From NCBI RefSeq assembly GCF_014333615.1, contig NZ_JACSCY010000004.1, positions 1-64,000 on the forward strand: a stretch of DNA of 64,000 nt, given 5' to 3'. Within the stretch, counting starts at the first letter, position 1. Every line of letters starts with the position of its first letter. The position numbers and the translations under genes were made by a program. Shown here piece after piece: positions 1 to 6,886 of this stretch. The notes under the pieces are model-generated. The model was not told the DNA's origin. It saw only the letters and a program-made list of their open reading frames with translations, and searched no databases. Source of the stretch: Hymenobacter citatus. Its GTDB lineage: Bacteria > Bacteroidota > Bacteroidia > Cytophagales > Hymenobacteraceae.

Positions 1-497
1 CCGCTGCCAGTCACGTCGCTATGTCCCCAGCCACCGCTGCCAGTCACGTCGCTATGTCCCCAGCCACCGCTGCCAGTCCGTGCCACGTCGCTATGTCCCC
101 AGCCACCGCTGCCAGTCCGTGCCACGTCGCTATGTCCCCAGCCACCGCTGCCAGTCACGTCGCTATGTCCCCAGCCGCCGCTGCCAGTCACGTCGCTATG
201 TCCCCAGCCACCGCTGCCAGTCACGTCGCTATGTCCCCAGCCACCGCTGCCAGTCACGTCGCTATGTCCCCAGCCACCGCTGCCAGTCCGTGCCACGTCG
301 CTATGTCCCCAGCCACCGCTGCCAGTCCGTGCCACGTCGCTATGTCCCCAGCCACCGCTGCCAGTCACGTCGCTATGTCCCCAGCCGCCGCTGCCAGTCA
401 CGTCGCTATGTCCCCAGCCGCCGCTGCCAGTCACGTCGCTATGTCCCCAGCCACCGCTGCCAGTCACGTCGCTATGTCCCCAGCCACCGCTGCCAGT
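1..497. repeat. 33/39-bp minisatellite with 210-bp higher-order period
   Basis: About fourteen near-identical direct units of 33 bp (CAGTCACGTCGCTATGTC core) or 39 bp (with the extra CCGTGC) abut without spacers and stop at 497. Writing H for 33-bp units, P for 39-bp units and A for units with the GCCGCC variant, the order is H-P-P-H-A-H then H-P-P-H-A-A, then H and a terminal unit; so a six-unit, 210-bp block has been duplicated. All length changes are multiples of three, consistent with a coding array. Confidence 0.95.
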
Positions 498-599
498 GAT
501 AGTACTCTCTGATTTAACTAAGAGATTATCGTTAGCACACAGCATTGTGCTAGTGAAAGAAGCAACTTGAAAAAGAGCGATAGTGAGGAGCTGAAACAT
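1..599 (-). CDS. secreted 11-residue tandem-repeat protein, partial (runs off left edge)
   Basis: No database family recognised. Reading the minus strand from the ATG at 597-599 gives an open frame of at least 199 codons that leaves the window. Residues 1-22 look like a signal peptide (MFQLLTIALF, then a hydrophobic stretch ending LCA before Asn-Asp), though the n-region lacks Lys/Arg. From residue 36 the protein is a tandem array of an 11-residue unit, GWGHSDVTGSG, with 13-residue variants that insert Ala-Arg (GHSDVARTGSG). The decisive point is the type of variation: the recurrent A-to-G change between units is GGT to GGC on the minus strand (silent Gly), but Thr to Ala or His to Arg in the two open plus-strand frames. 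The bases just upstream of the ATG are A-rich, as usual in Bacteroidota. ATG at codon 19 is an alternative start. Each unit carries one Trp and one His, suggesting a regular glycine-rich surface or extracellular fibre or repeat fold; function unknown. It is transcribed divergently from the gene at 951. Confidence 0.68.
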   Translation of the reverse strand, partial: MFQLLTIALFQVASFTSTMLCANDNLLVKSESTITGSGGWGHSDVTGSGGWGHSDVTGSGGWGHSDVTGSGGWGHSDVTGSGGWGHSDVARTGSGGWGHSDVARTGSGGWGHSDVTGSGGWGHSDVTGSGGWGHSDVTGSGGWGHSDVTGSGGWGHSDVARTGSGGWGHSDVARTGSGGWGHSDVTGSGGWGHSDVTGS

Positions 600-950
600 G
601 GCTATTTTTGTTTTGTGTGTGAGTCAAGTAATTGAACAACACAAAGTTGTAGCACTTTCTGCCCCTATTAAAGGAAGGGATTAGCCGTATTAAGACTAGC
701 TATTTTATTAGTATTTTTTGTATTATCTATATAAAATATTGATTTTTATATTTTATATTTAGCTGAGGTGTGTGTGCTGATCATAAAAATGTGACATTAT
801 ATATATACACAGGAAATAGTTATGATTTTACAAAAGAAGATTGATGCTGGTTGGTTTAAAAGGTTATTGTTGCTTAAATTGTGACTAACTATAAACGGCA
901 TAACTGTATTATTTTTTCTATGTGTTACTTTAAAAAAATGCGTTTCTGCA
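600..950. other. AT-rich divergent intergenic region
   Basis: This 351-bp gap lies between the minus-strand repeat gene and the plus-strand gene at 951, so it should hold both promoters. It is far more AT-rich than the rest of the window (runs of TATATTTA, TTTTATA, ATATATATA near 720-810). I see no exact TAnnTTTG -7 box; TACAACTTTG on the minus strand near 640-650 and TATTTTTTG near 710-718 are loose matches. No ORF or RNA gene is evident. Confidence 0.5.
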
Positions 951-2474
951 ATGGAAGAGTTGAATAATCTGGTTAAAATTGTGACAGATAGAAAAATATC
1001 TGTATCACCTTTACTGAATTTGGGAGATAGAAAGGGGAGTAAGGAAAGCGCTCTTGTTTATTTAATAGAAAAGGATCCTGGAGCAACTTCCTCAAAAATT
1101 ATAAAGGAGTTATATGGCAACACCACGGAAAGTACTTACGCATCCTTTCGTAAGCTCAAGTCACGAGTCCAGCAAAAACTACTGAATAATCTATACTTTC
1201 TGGATCATAACGATCCTCGTTTTCCTGTCTCCCGGAATTACGAAACGCAATGCATTCAACTTTTTCATCAGGCGAATATTCTCAAACTTGAAGGAGAGTA
1301 TACGCTTTCCGAAAAGCTGATGCGGAAGTGCTTACGTATCGCTATGGACGCTGAGTTTACAACGTACAGTATACTCAGTGCGCGCGCATTGCGCACATTA
1401 TATGTAGACAGGCGTCAGCCCACCCGCTTCGCTTCGGTGTCAGCAAAATTGAAAAGGCTTCAGGAGGTATCCGACCTAGAGGAAATTGCAGAGCATATCT
1501 ATTGGGACACCAGAATGTCATCGGCGCATAATGTACAGACGCGCCGAGTCCTATTAGAAAAGCTGGCTAAATACATAGTAGAACTTGAAGGTCTGTATAA
1601 GAAAGCAAAAAGCTTCAACACGTTTAATTATCTGTATTTTAGTAAAATAAGCGAATATGAGCTCACTGGTGATTACAATAACATCATCAAGTACACCGCC
1701 GAAGTAAATCGGCAGTGGGAGCGAGGCAAGATCAATCAGAAGCGCTTCGACAAGCGGTTCAATAACTTTATGAGTGTATATGCTCACCTGCGGAGCCGGC
1801 AGGTGCATAAGGGATTGAAGCTGGCCGAAAAGTTTCTGCTAGATATTCACTACTCTTCAGGCAACTGGTTCTACTTCATGGAGCATTACTTCCTGCTGGC
1901 CATGCACGCAGGAAAGTATTCGCAGGCCCGGGAATTGCTAGCGGCTGCGCACAAAAATCCCTACTACCGTAAGCAGCGGGTAGCAGCCCAGCAGCGCTGG
2001 GATTTGTTTGAAGCCTACCTGCACTTTGTTTTTCCGGAAAGCTCTCCGTTGCGGGCCATGCACTTCGCCCGCTTTGTGCAATCGGTGCCCGACTTCAGCC
2101 GCGACAAGCAAGGGTATAATATTGCCATCCTAATCCTACAGTTTCTGTACTTCCTGCGCAATCATGAAACCGATGCGCTGCTTGCTCGCTTGGAAGGATT
2201 GCGGAAGTACCAACAGCGTCACCTGCGCGATGCGGCTACCCTGCGCAGTCAGCTCTTTCTGCGGATGCTGCTGCTGGTAGTAAAAGAAGACTTCAACCTG
2301 AAAAACAGCACCAAAAAAGGGCTAGTGCTACTAAACCGCTTGCGCGATGTTCCGCAGCCTGGTGAGGCATTTGCGGAAATAGAGATTATTCCCTACGAAG
2401 ACCTGTGGCTGCTGACGCTGGACATCCTGCGCCAATGGCACGATGTAGATCCAGAACGAAAGCTGAGAAAATAA
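951..2474 (+). CDS. helical-repeat protein with winged-helix-like N-terminus, function unknown
   Basis: A 507-residue cytoplasmic protein without signal peptide or membrane segment. Residues about 25-75 (from KESALVYLIEK to LNNLYFLD) have the pattern of a winged-helix or similar DNA-binding domain. From about residue 95 to the end the sequence is almost entirely amphipathic helices with TPR-like spacing (for example FHQANILKLEGEYTLSEKLM). I recall proteins of this layout as recurrent uncharacterised ORFs in Cytophagales, but name no family. Base composition changes along the gene: the first third is AT-rich like the upstream gap, the last two thirds are GC-rich like the rest of the window. 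It is divergent from the secreted repeat gene and could regulate it; that is inference from position only. It shares a terminator with the converging OmpA gene. Confidence 0.8.
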   Translation: MEELNNLVKIVTDRKISVSPLLNLGDRKGSKESALVYLIEKDPGATSSKIIKELYGNTTESTYASFRKLKSRVQQKLLNNLYFLDHNDPRFPVSRNYETQCIQLFHQANILKLEGEYTLSEKLMRKCLRIAMDAEFTTYSILSARALRTLYVDRRQPTRFASVSAKLKRLQEVSDLEEIAEHIYWDTRMSSAHNVQTRRVLLEKLAKYIVELEGLYKKAKSFNTFNYLYFSKISEYELTGDYNNIIKYTAEVNRQWERGKINQKRFDKRFNNFMSVYAHLRSRQVHKGLKLAEKFLLDIHYSSGNWFYFMEHYFLLAMHAGKYSQARELLAAAHKNPYYRKQRVAAQQRWDLFEAYLHFVFPESSPLRAMHFARFVQSVPDFSRDKQGYNIAILILQFLYFLRNHETDALLARLEGLRKYQQRHLRDAATLRSQLFLRMLLLVVKEDFNLKNSTKKGLVLLNRLRDVPQPGEAFAEIEIIPYEDLWLLTLDILRQWHDVDPERKLRK

Positions 2475-2508
2475 AAAGGCGGGCCCGTTTAATCGGGCCC
2501 GCCTTTTT
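2473..2508. terminator. bidirectional intrinsic terminator
   Basis: AAAAAGGCGGGCCC at 2473-2486, an 8-nt loop, and the exact complement GGGCCCGCCTTTTT at 2495-2508. It serves the converging genes at 951 (+) and 2507 (-); both stop codons lie inside the A/T flanks of the hairpin. Confidence 0.9.
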
Positions 2509-4600
2509 ATTTCCCAGTTATTTTGAACTCGGTGCGCCGGTTGAGCTGCCGGCCTCCATCCGTTGTATTGGGAGCCACGGGCTGGGTATCGCCGTAGCCG
2601 GCGGCGGTGAGGCGGTTAGAGTCTACGCCATGCTGGGTGAGGTAATCTACCACGGCTTTGGCGCGGCGCTGGCTCAGATCCTGGTTGTAGTCAGCTTTGC
2701 CTACATTATCGGTATGGCCGGATATTTCCAGGCGTAGGGTAGGAGCTTCGGCTAGCAGCTTTTGCAGGCGCTCCAGCTCCGCGGTACTCTCGGGACGGAG
2801 GGTAGCTTTGCCAAAGTCGAAGAAAATGTTGTTCAGCACCACTTTCACCCCGAGGTCTGCTTTTTTCAGGGCAATGTCTTTTACTACCTCAGCGTAGGCG
2901 GCGCCAGCCGGCACATCAAAGTTTTCGGAATAAAACAGGTAGCCATCCTGCCGCACCACAATGCCGTAGTTCACGCCCGAAGGCAACGACACTAGGTAGC
3001 GCCCCGACTGCGCGTTGGCCCGAAAGGCAGCAATCGTTTGATTGAGTACGTTGTCTACTACCTCAATGGTCGCCTCTACGGGCTGGTGCGTCATATCATC
3101 CGTCACGGTACCTTTCAGAATGGTAACCTGTGCAGTAGCAATAGGTACGGCAGCGGCCAGCAGCGTTTCCTTAACCGGTTGAGCCCGCGAAGCCAGCAGT
3201 TGGTCTTCCTGGCTAAGCACGGGCGGTTTTTCGGGGCCAAGAAACGTGATTTGGTAAATGTCTTTGGAGCCTAGCCCATCTTCCCGAAAGGATGAGTAAT
3301 AGCCGTGCCGACCCGATGCTGAAATCACAAAAAACACATCATCATCTGGCGTATTGATGGGCCAGCCCAGGTTTTCGGGCTTGCCCCATTGGCCGTTTTC
3401 GTAGACCGATTTAAAGATGTCATACCCACCCATCGAGTTGTGACCCTCGGAAGAGAAGTACATGGTTTTGCCGTCGGGATGCAGGTAGACGCCTTCTTCG
3501 CCATACGGTGTATTAATAATAGGACCTAAGTTCTGTGCGGGGCCACGACCTTCGGGCTGAACGCGGTATATGTCGCGCCCGCCCAGGCCGCCTTCTTTAT
3601 CCGTCACAAAATAGAGTGTGCGGCCATCCGGCGAGTAGGCCGCCGACGATTCGTGACCGCGGCTATTGATGCGCGAGCCTAGCTTCTGCGGCTTGCGCCA
3701 CTCGGTGCCGCGCAGTTCGCTTTCGTGCAGGTCGCCGCCATTGTCTTCTACATATACTACTAACCGTTGACCATCGGGCGAAAGGCCCACGGTCGCATCG
3801 TGGCCGTCGGTGTTGATGGGCGCACCCAGGTTGAGGGCTGAGCTCCACTGGCCGTTGGGTAGGCGCGTGCTTTGGTAAATATCCTCGAAGAAACCACCCG
3901 TTTCGGGGTCCTTCTGGCCACCCGTAGAGGTAGCGCGGCGCGAGGTAAACAGGATAACCGATTCGTCGGCCGAAATCACTGGGCCGTAGTCGGGGTAGGG
4001 CGAGTTGACGCCGGCGCCGGCATTATCGATGAATACGCGCGCGGGCTTACGCGTAAGCTGCTGCCCATTTTCGCACTCCTTTATCTTCTTCTGAATATCC
4101 GCTGCCCAAGCCGCTTTGTCTTTGCTACTGGCGTTGGGCTGGGCTGCTTTATATTCTTTGATGGCTTCTGGCCAGCGTGCGTTCAGGTGTAGGCCCCGCC
4201 CGAGCAAATAGTGGATGGTTGGATCTACATCAGGATTGAGTTTGTAGGCTTTCTGCAAATACGCCAGCGCCTTTGGCTTAAATCCTGAATGCAGGTAGCA
4301 GTCCCCGATTTTTAAATTGAGCTGCGCATTATCGGGGTTGAACTTCTGGGCCGCCAAATAGTGCGGTAGTGCCAACTCATAGCGCGAAGGGTCCATATCG
4401 TACCAACCGTCGCCTTCTTTCAGTTCGCGCTGAGCCGTTTTCAATCCTTCTTTGTCGTTGCCGAAACGGTCTTTGCTAAATTCTACGTTTTGCGCTTGCG
4501 TAGTCAGCGTTAGCAAAAAGCCACACAGGGTTAACGCCAATTTTCCCCAGCGGTTTGCGGAGGTAGGCACACGAAGGTCTAGAGGTCGTTGCATCGTCAC
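2507..4600 (-). CDS. PorE-like outer-membrane protein (TPR, beta-propeller, CRD, OmpA)
   Basis: A 697-residue envelope protein. Residues 1-37 form a signal peptide (TLCGFLLTLTTQAQ); Met3 is an equally good start. TPR-like helices follow (about 50-170, YLAAQKFNPDNAQL), then PD40/WD40-like propeller blades with repeated SPDG and GYDIF-type motifs (about 200-455), a carboxypeptidase-regulatory beta-sandwich (about 495-570, LKGTVTDDMTHQPVEA), and a C-terminal OmpA peptidoglycan-binding domain (about 585-697, with ISGHTDN, SQRRAKAV and NRRTEF). This order is that of PorE, a T9SS-associated periplasmic protein that links the apparatus to peptidoglycan. Bacteroidota carry several paralogues with this layout, so equivalence to PorE is inferred. 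The TPR gene upstream is 21 bp away on the same strand, suggesting an operon. Confidence 0.85.
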   Translation of the reverse strand: MTMQRPLDLRVPTSANRWGKLALTLCGFLLTLTTQAQNVEFSKDRFGNDKEGLKTAQRELKEGDGWYDMDPSRYELALPHYLAAQKFNPDNAQLNLKIGDCYLHSGFKPKALAYLQKAYKLNPDVDPTIHYLLGRGLHLNARWPEAIKEYKAAQPNASSKDKAAWAADIQKKIKECENGQQLTRKPARVFIDNAGAGVNSPYPDYGPVISADESVILFTSRRATSTGGQKDPETGGFFEDIYQSTRLPNGQWSSALNLGAPINTDGHDATVGLSPDGQRLVVYVEDNGGDLHESELRGTEWRKPQKLGSRINSRGHESSAAYSPDGRTLYFVTDKEGGLGGRDIYRVQPEGRGPAQNLGPIINTPYGEEGVYLHPDGKTMYFSSEGHNSMGGYDIFKSVYENGQWGKPENLGWPINTPDDDVFFVISASGRHGYYSSFREDGLGSKDIYQITFLGPEKPPVLSQEDQLLASRAQPVKETLLAAAVPIATAQVTILKGTVTDDMTHQPVEATIEVVDNVLNQTIAAFRANAQSGRYLVSLPSGVNYGIVVRQDGYLFYSENFDVPAGAAYAEVVKDIALKKADLGVKVVLNNIFFDFGKATLRPESTAELERLQKLLAEAPTLRLEISGHTDNVGKADYNQDLSQRRAKAVVDYLTQHGVDSNRLTAAGYGDTQPVAPNTTDGGRQLNRRTEFKITGK

Positions 4601-4621
4601 AGAAATCAGCCGTTCACTTAT

Positions 4622-5680
4622 CTACTCACCGTTGCAGCCTGAATTGGCCGCGTATGTTTTGCCAATTTCTAAACCCAACTCAGCCGCCTTGCGCCAATCC
4701 TGGCAAGCCCCGCCGGCATCGCGCAGCATTTCGCGGGCGTGGCCACGATTGAGGTAGGCCTCAGCGTACTGCGGGTTGAGCGCAATGGCCTTGCTGGCAT
4801 CATCTGCGGCCTTTTTATAATCTTCCAGCTTGAGGTAGGCAGCGGCCCGGTTATTCCAGGCAAAGGCGTAGCCAGCCTGCAAGGCCACGGCTTTGCTGAA
4901 ATCGTCGGCGGCACCTTGGTAATCACCGGCCTCGTAGCGCGTGGCGCCGCGGTTGGAGTAGGCCACGGCATTATCCGTTTTTTTAGTCAGGTACTCATTG
5001 TAATCAACCAGTGCAGCTTTCAAGTCGCCGGCGCGGCGGCGGGTGGCCGCGCGGTTGAGCAAGGCCGGCAGCAAATCAGGCTGAAGTACCAATGCCTTGG
5101 TATAATCCTGAATGGCAGCCGCGTAGTTACCGAGCTGGCGCTGGGTGCTACCCCGATCATGATACGCGTAGGCGTAGGTAGGGTCTGTTTTGATAGCTTG
5201 GTCAAAATCGGCTCGGGCAGCTTGATAATCAGCCTTTTCGAAGCGCAGCGCGCCTCGGTAATACCAGGCGGGCGCGTAACCGGCTTGCAGCTCTGTAGCT
5301 TTCGTATAGTCCTGCTCTGCCTCATCGCGTAGCTTTAGCGCCTCGCGGGCCTGCCCCCGACCAAAATAGGAAGTGCCGGTAGGCTCCAATTGAATAGCGT
5401 GGTCGTAGTCTTGCACGGCAGGCTGATATTCCTGCAACTCATAGCGCGTAGTGGCGCGGTTGTAATACGCCTTGGCAAATTCAGGCTTGGTGGCCAGGGC
5501 TTTGTCAAAATCGAGCAGGGCGGCGCGGTAGCTTTTCTGATTATACTTGGCTACGCCGCTATTATAAAGCTTCTCCGCCAGCTGGTCGGGCGGGAGGGTA
5601 GTGGCTCGTACTGTATCTACCTGCGCATGAGCGGCGCCAGTGCACAACAGGCCAAAAGTCAACGCAACTATCTTTCGCAT
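4622..5680 (-). CDS. exported TPR-repeat protein
   Basis: A 352-residue protein with a clear signal peptide (MRKIVALTFGLLCTGAAHAQ) followed by about nine consecutive 34-residue tetratricopeptide repeats, recognisable by recurring A-x-Y-N-R-A and G-D/N-Y-x-A-A motifs (YYNRATTRYEL, YNNRAAAYLK-like). TPR proteins of this kind act as protein-protein scaffolds; in the periplasm next to an OmpA/TPR protein it is probably an envelope assembly partner. The C-terminus ends with a Sel1-like ACQDWRKAAELG segment. The stop is 21 bp before the start of the OmpA gene, so the two are probably cotranscribed. A loose -7 box (TATATTTA on the minus strand near 5726-5733) lies upstream. Confidence 0.88.
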   Translation of the reverse strand: MRKIVALTFGLLCTGAAHAQVDTVRATTLPPDQLAEKLYNSGVAKYNQKSYRAALLDFDKALATKPEFAKAYYNRATTRYELQEYQPAVQDYDHAIQLEPTGTSYFGRGQAREALKLRDEAEQDYTKATELQAGYAPAWYYRGALRFEKADYQAARADFDQAIKTDPTYAYAYHDRGSTQRQLGNYAAAIQDYTKALVLQPDLLPALLNRAATRRRAGDLKAALVDYNEYLTKKTDNAVAYSNRGATRYEAGDYQGAADDFSKAVALQAGYAFAWNNRAAAYLKLEDYKKAADDASKAIALNPQYAEAYLNRGHAREMLRDAGGACQDWRKAAELGLEIGKTYAANSGCNGE

Positions 5681-5828
5681 ACTATTCCGCCGGACCGTAC
5701 CAACGCGGAATAAATATAACTTCTATTACTGAAGGCTGCGCTAACTACTTGAAAATTCGTTTGTTAGTATAATTTAATCGGGGCAGAACAAAATAATCAG
5801 CCCAGATTTAGGCGCCAGAACCGAGTAC

Positions 5829-6122
5829 TTACTGGGGCAGCTGCGTGCGCACCAACTCTTCCCACTCGGCCCGCAATGAGCCCGTGTGCACCGGTCGCCC
5901 AGCTCGGCGGTACCAATACGCAGCGTTTGTCTGGTCGCCTTCTTGGCGGTGAAGGCAGGCGTGCAGCCAGTTATACGTTGGGTCATCCTCGTGGTCTTGG
6001 GCGATAGCGTGGGCACGGTGCCATTCGTCGCGCCCGGCATACCATAAGGCTTCAAGTAAAGGGGTAAGGCCGGTTGGTGGTTCCGATTGGGTAAGGGTAG
6101 CGGTGAATTGCGTGCGGTTCAT
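5829..6122 (-). CDS. small conserved helical (TPR-like) protein
   Basis: A 97-residue cytoplasmic protein with two TPR-like helix pairs: ALWYAGRDEWHRAHAIAQ and WLHACLHRQEGDQTNAAYWY, ending in an acidic helix. Proteins with the signature W-L/V-H-A-x-L-H-R-x-E-G-D-x-x-N-A-x-Y-W-Y-R-R-A-G are widespread in bacteria as hypothetical proteins; no activity is known to me. It stands alone between the TPR gene and the bacilliredoxin gene, from which it is divergent. Confidence 0.78.
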   Translation of the reverse strand: MNRTQFTATLTQSEPPTGLTPLLEALWYAGRDEWHRAHAIAQDHEDDPTYNWLHACLHRQEGDQTNAAYWYRRAGRPVHTGSLRAEWEELVRTQLPQ

Positions 6123-6223
6123 AGAGAAGGAGAGCTATAGTTTGTTTCTGTTTACGCAGAAAAACAAGGTTTGGTAAACCGCAACGGCTTCTTTGTGGTT
6201 GTGACAGCAAATGCCTTTCGCAT

Positions 6224-6256
6224 AGCGGAGTTTCTGTATTTTTGCAGTACTCCGCT
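6224..6256 (+). promoter_or_regulatory. promoter with inverted repeat across the -7 box
   Basis: TATTTTTG at 6237-6244 matches the Bacteroidota -7 consensus TAnnTTTG; a TTTC at 6215-6218 is an 18-bp-spaced candidate -33 element. The -7 box is embedded between AGCGGAGT (6224-6231) and ACTCCGCT (6249-6256), an exact 8-bp inverted repeat with 17-bp spacer, which looks like an operator or a 5'-leader stem. It drives the bacilliredoxin gene at 6301. Confidence 0.55.
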
Positions 6257-6300
6257 GAGAGTCAATCGTTGATTTTATTTCATTTAGCCCATTTCACGCA

Positions 6301-6723
6301 ATGGCAACGTATCCTGAATACATGGTAGCTCCCATCCGCCAAGACCTCGTAGAGGCTGGCTTCGAGCAACTCATGACCCCCGAAGAAGTAGACGCCGCCC
6401 TTAATCCCGATCAAGGTACTGTGCTGGTGGCCGTGAACTCGGTGTGCGGTTGCGCCGCCGGCAAAGCCCGCCCGGCCCTGAAGCTGGCCGTGGCCAGCGC
6501 CGATAAAAAGCCCGACCGTCTGGTAACTGTGTTTGCCGGTATGGAAGCCGACGCGGTAAACAAAGTGCGTGAGCACCTGCTGCCCTACCCGCCTTCTTCG
6601 CCCTGCATCGCCCTATTCAAAGATGGCGAGTTGGTGCACATGATTGAGCGCTACCACATTGAAGGCAACGACATGATGCGTATTGCCAACAATCTGCAAG
6701 GTGCTTTTGAGGAGTACTGCTAA
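6301..6723 (+). CDS. BrxA/BrxB-family bacilliredoxin
   Basis: A 140-residue thioredoxin-fold protein of the YphP/YqiW (DUF1094) family. Bacilliredoxins remove low-molecular-weight thiols from S-thiolated cytosolic proteins. The active site is the CGC motif in VNSVCGCAAGKARPAL (Cys49 and Cys51), with the family signature PEYMVAPIRQDL at the N-terminus and PPSSPCIALFKDGELVHMIER near the C-terminus; length matches the family. The thiol partner in Bacteroidota is not bacillithiol in every lineage, so the physiological substrate is open. A promoter with an operator-like inverted repeat precedes it and an intrinsic terminator follows. Confidence 0.93.
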   Translation: MATYPEYMVAPIRQDLVEAGFEQLMTPEEVDAALNPDQGTVLVAVNSVCGCAAGKARPALKLAVASADKKPDRLVTVFAGMEADAVNKVREHLLPYPPSSPCIALFKDGELVHMIERYHIEGNDMMRIANNLQGAFEEYC

Positions 6724-6884
6724 TCACGGATTTTTCGGATTGGTTGGATTTTGTAGCCGATTCCTGTAAAAACAGAAGGACTTGCCATGTTGGCAAGTCC
6801 CTCTGTTTTTAAGCGAATACGGTTGGCAATCAAGTGAATTGTCTACAAAATCCGACCAATCCGTCTAATCCGAAAAATCCGTGA
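6724..6884. repeat. inverted arrays of the 9-bp unit AATCCGnnn flanking a terminator
   Basis: 6849-6884 holds four direct 9-bp units (AATCCGACC, AATCCGTCT, AATCCGAAA, AATCCGTGA). 6724-6750 holds three units in opposite orientation (TCACGGATT, TTTCGGATT, GGTTGGATT). The two arrays are complementary except for one missing unit, and enclose the 6768-6810 hairpin, so the whole stretch could fold into one long stem. Confidence 0.85.
6768..6810. terminator. intrinsic terminator, bacilliredoxin/recQ
   Basis: AAAAACAGA-AGGACTTGCCA, a short loop, then TGGCAAGTCC-CTCTGTTTTT. The A- and T-runs on both sides make it usable from both converging genes. Confidence 0.85.
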
Positions 6885-6886
6885 GC

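Noticed and set aside
1..497. CRISPR array
   Set aside because: Units are contiguous with no unique spacers and no cas genes nearby.
80..499. Second plus-strand ORF (RRYVPSHRCQS repeats)
   Set aside because: Same array in another frame; H/R replacement from the change that is silent on the minus strand.
21..512. Plus-strand ORF of repeated MSPATAASHVA units
   Set aside because: Variation between units is non-synonymous here and silent on the minus strand, there is no leader, and the frame simply stops after the array.
6237..6300. TPP or other riboswitch before the bacilliredoxin gene
   Set aside because: A CTGAGA string occurs, but the remaining conserved aptamer parts are missing and the gene does not fit.
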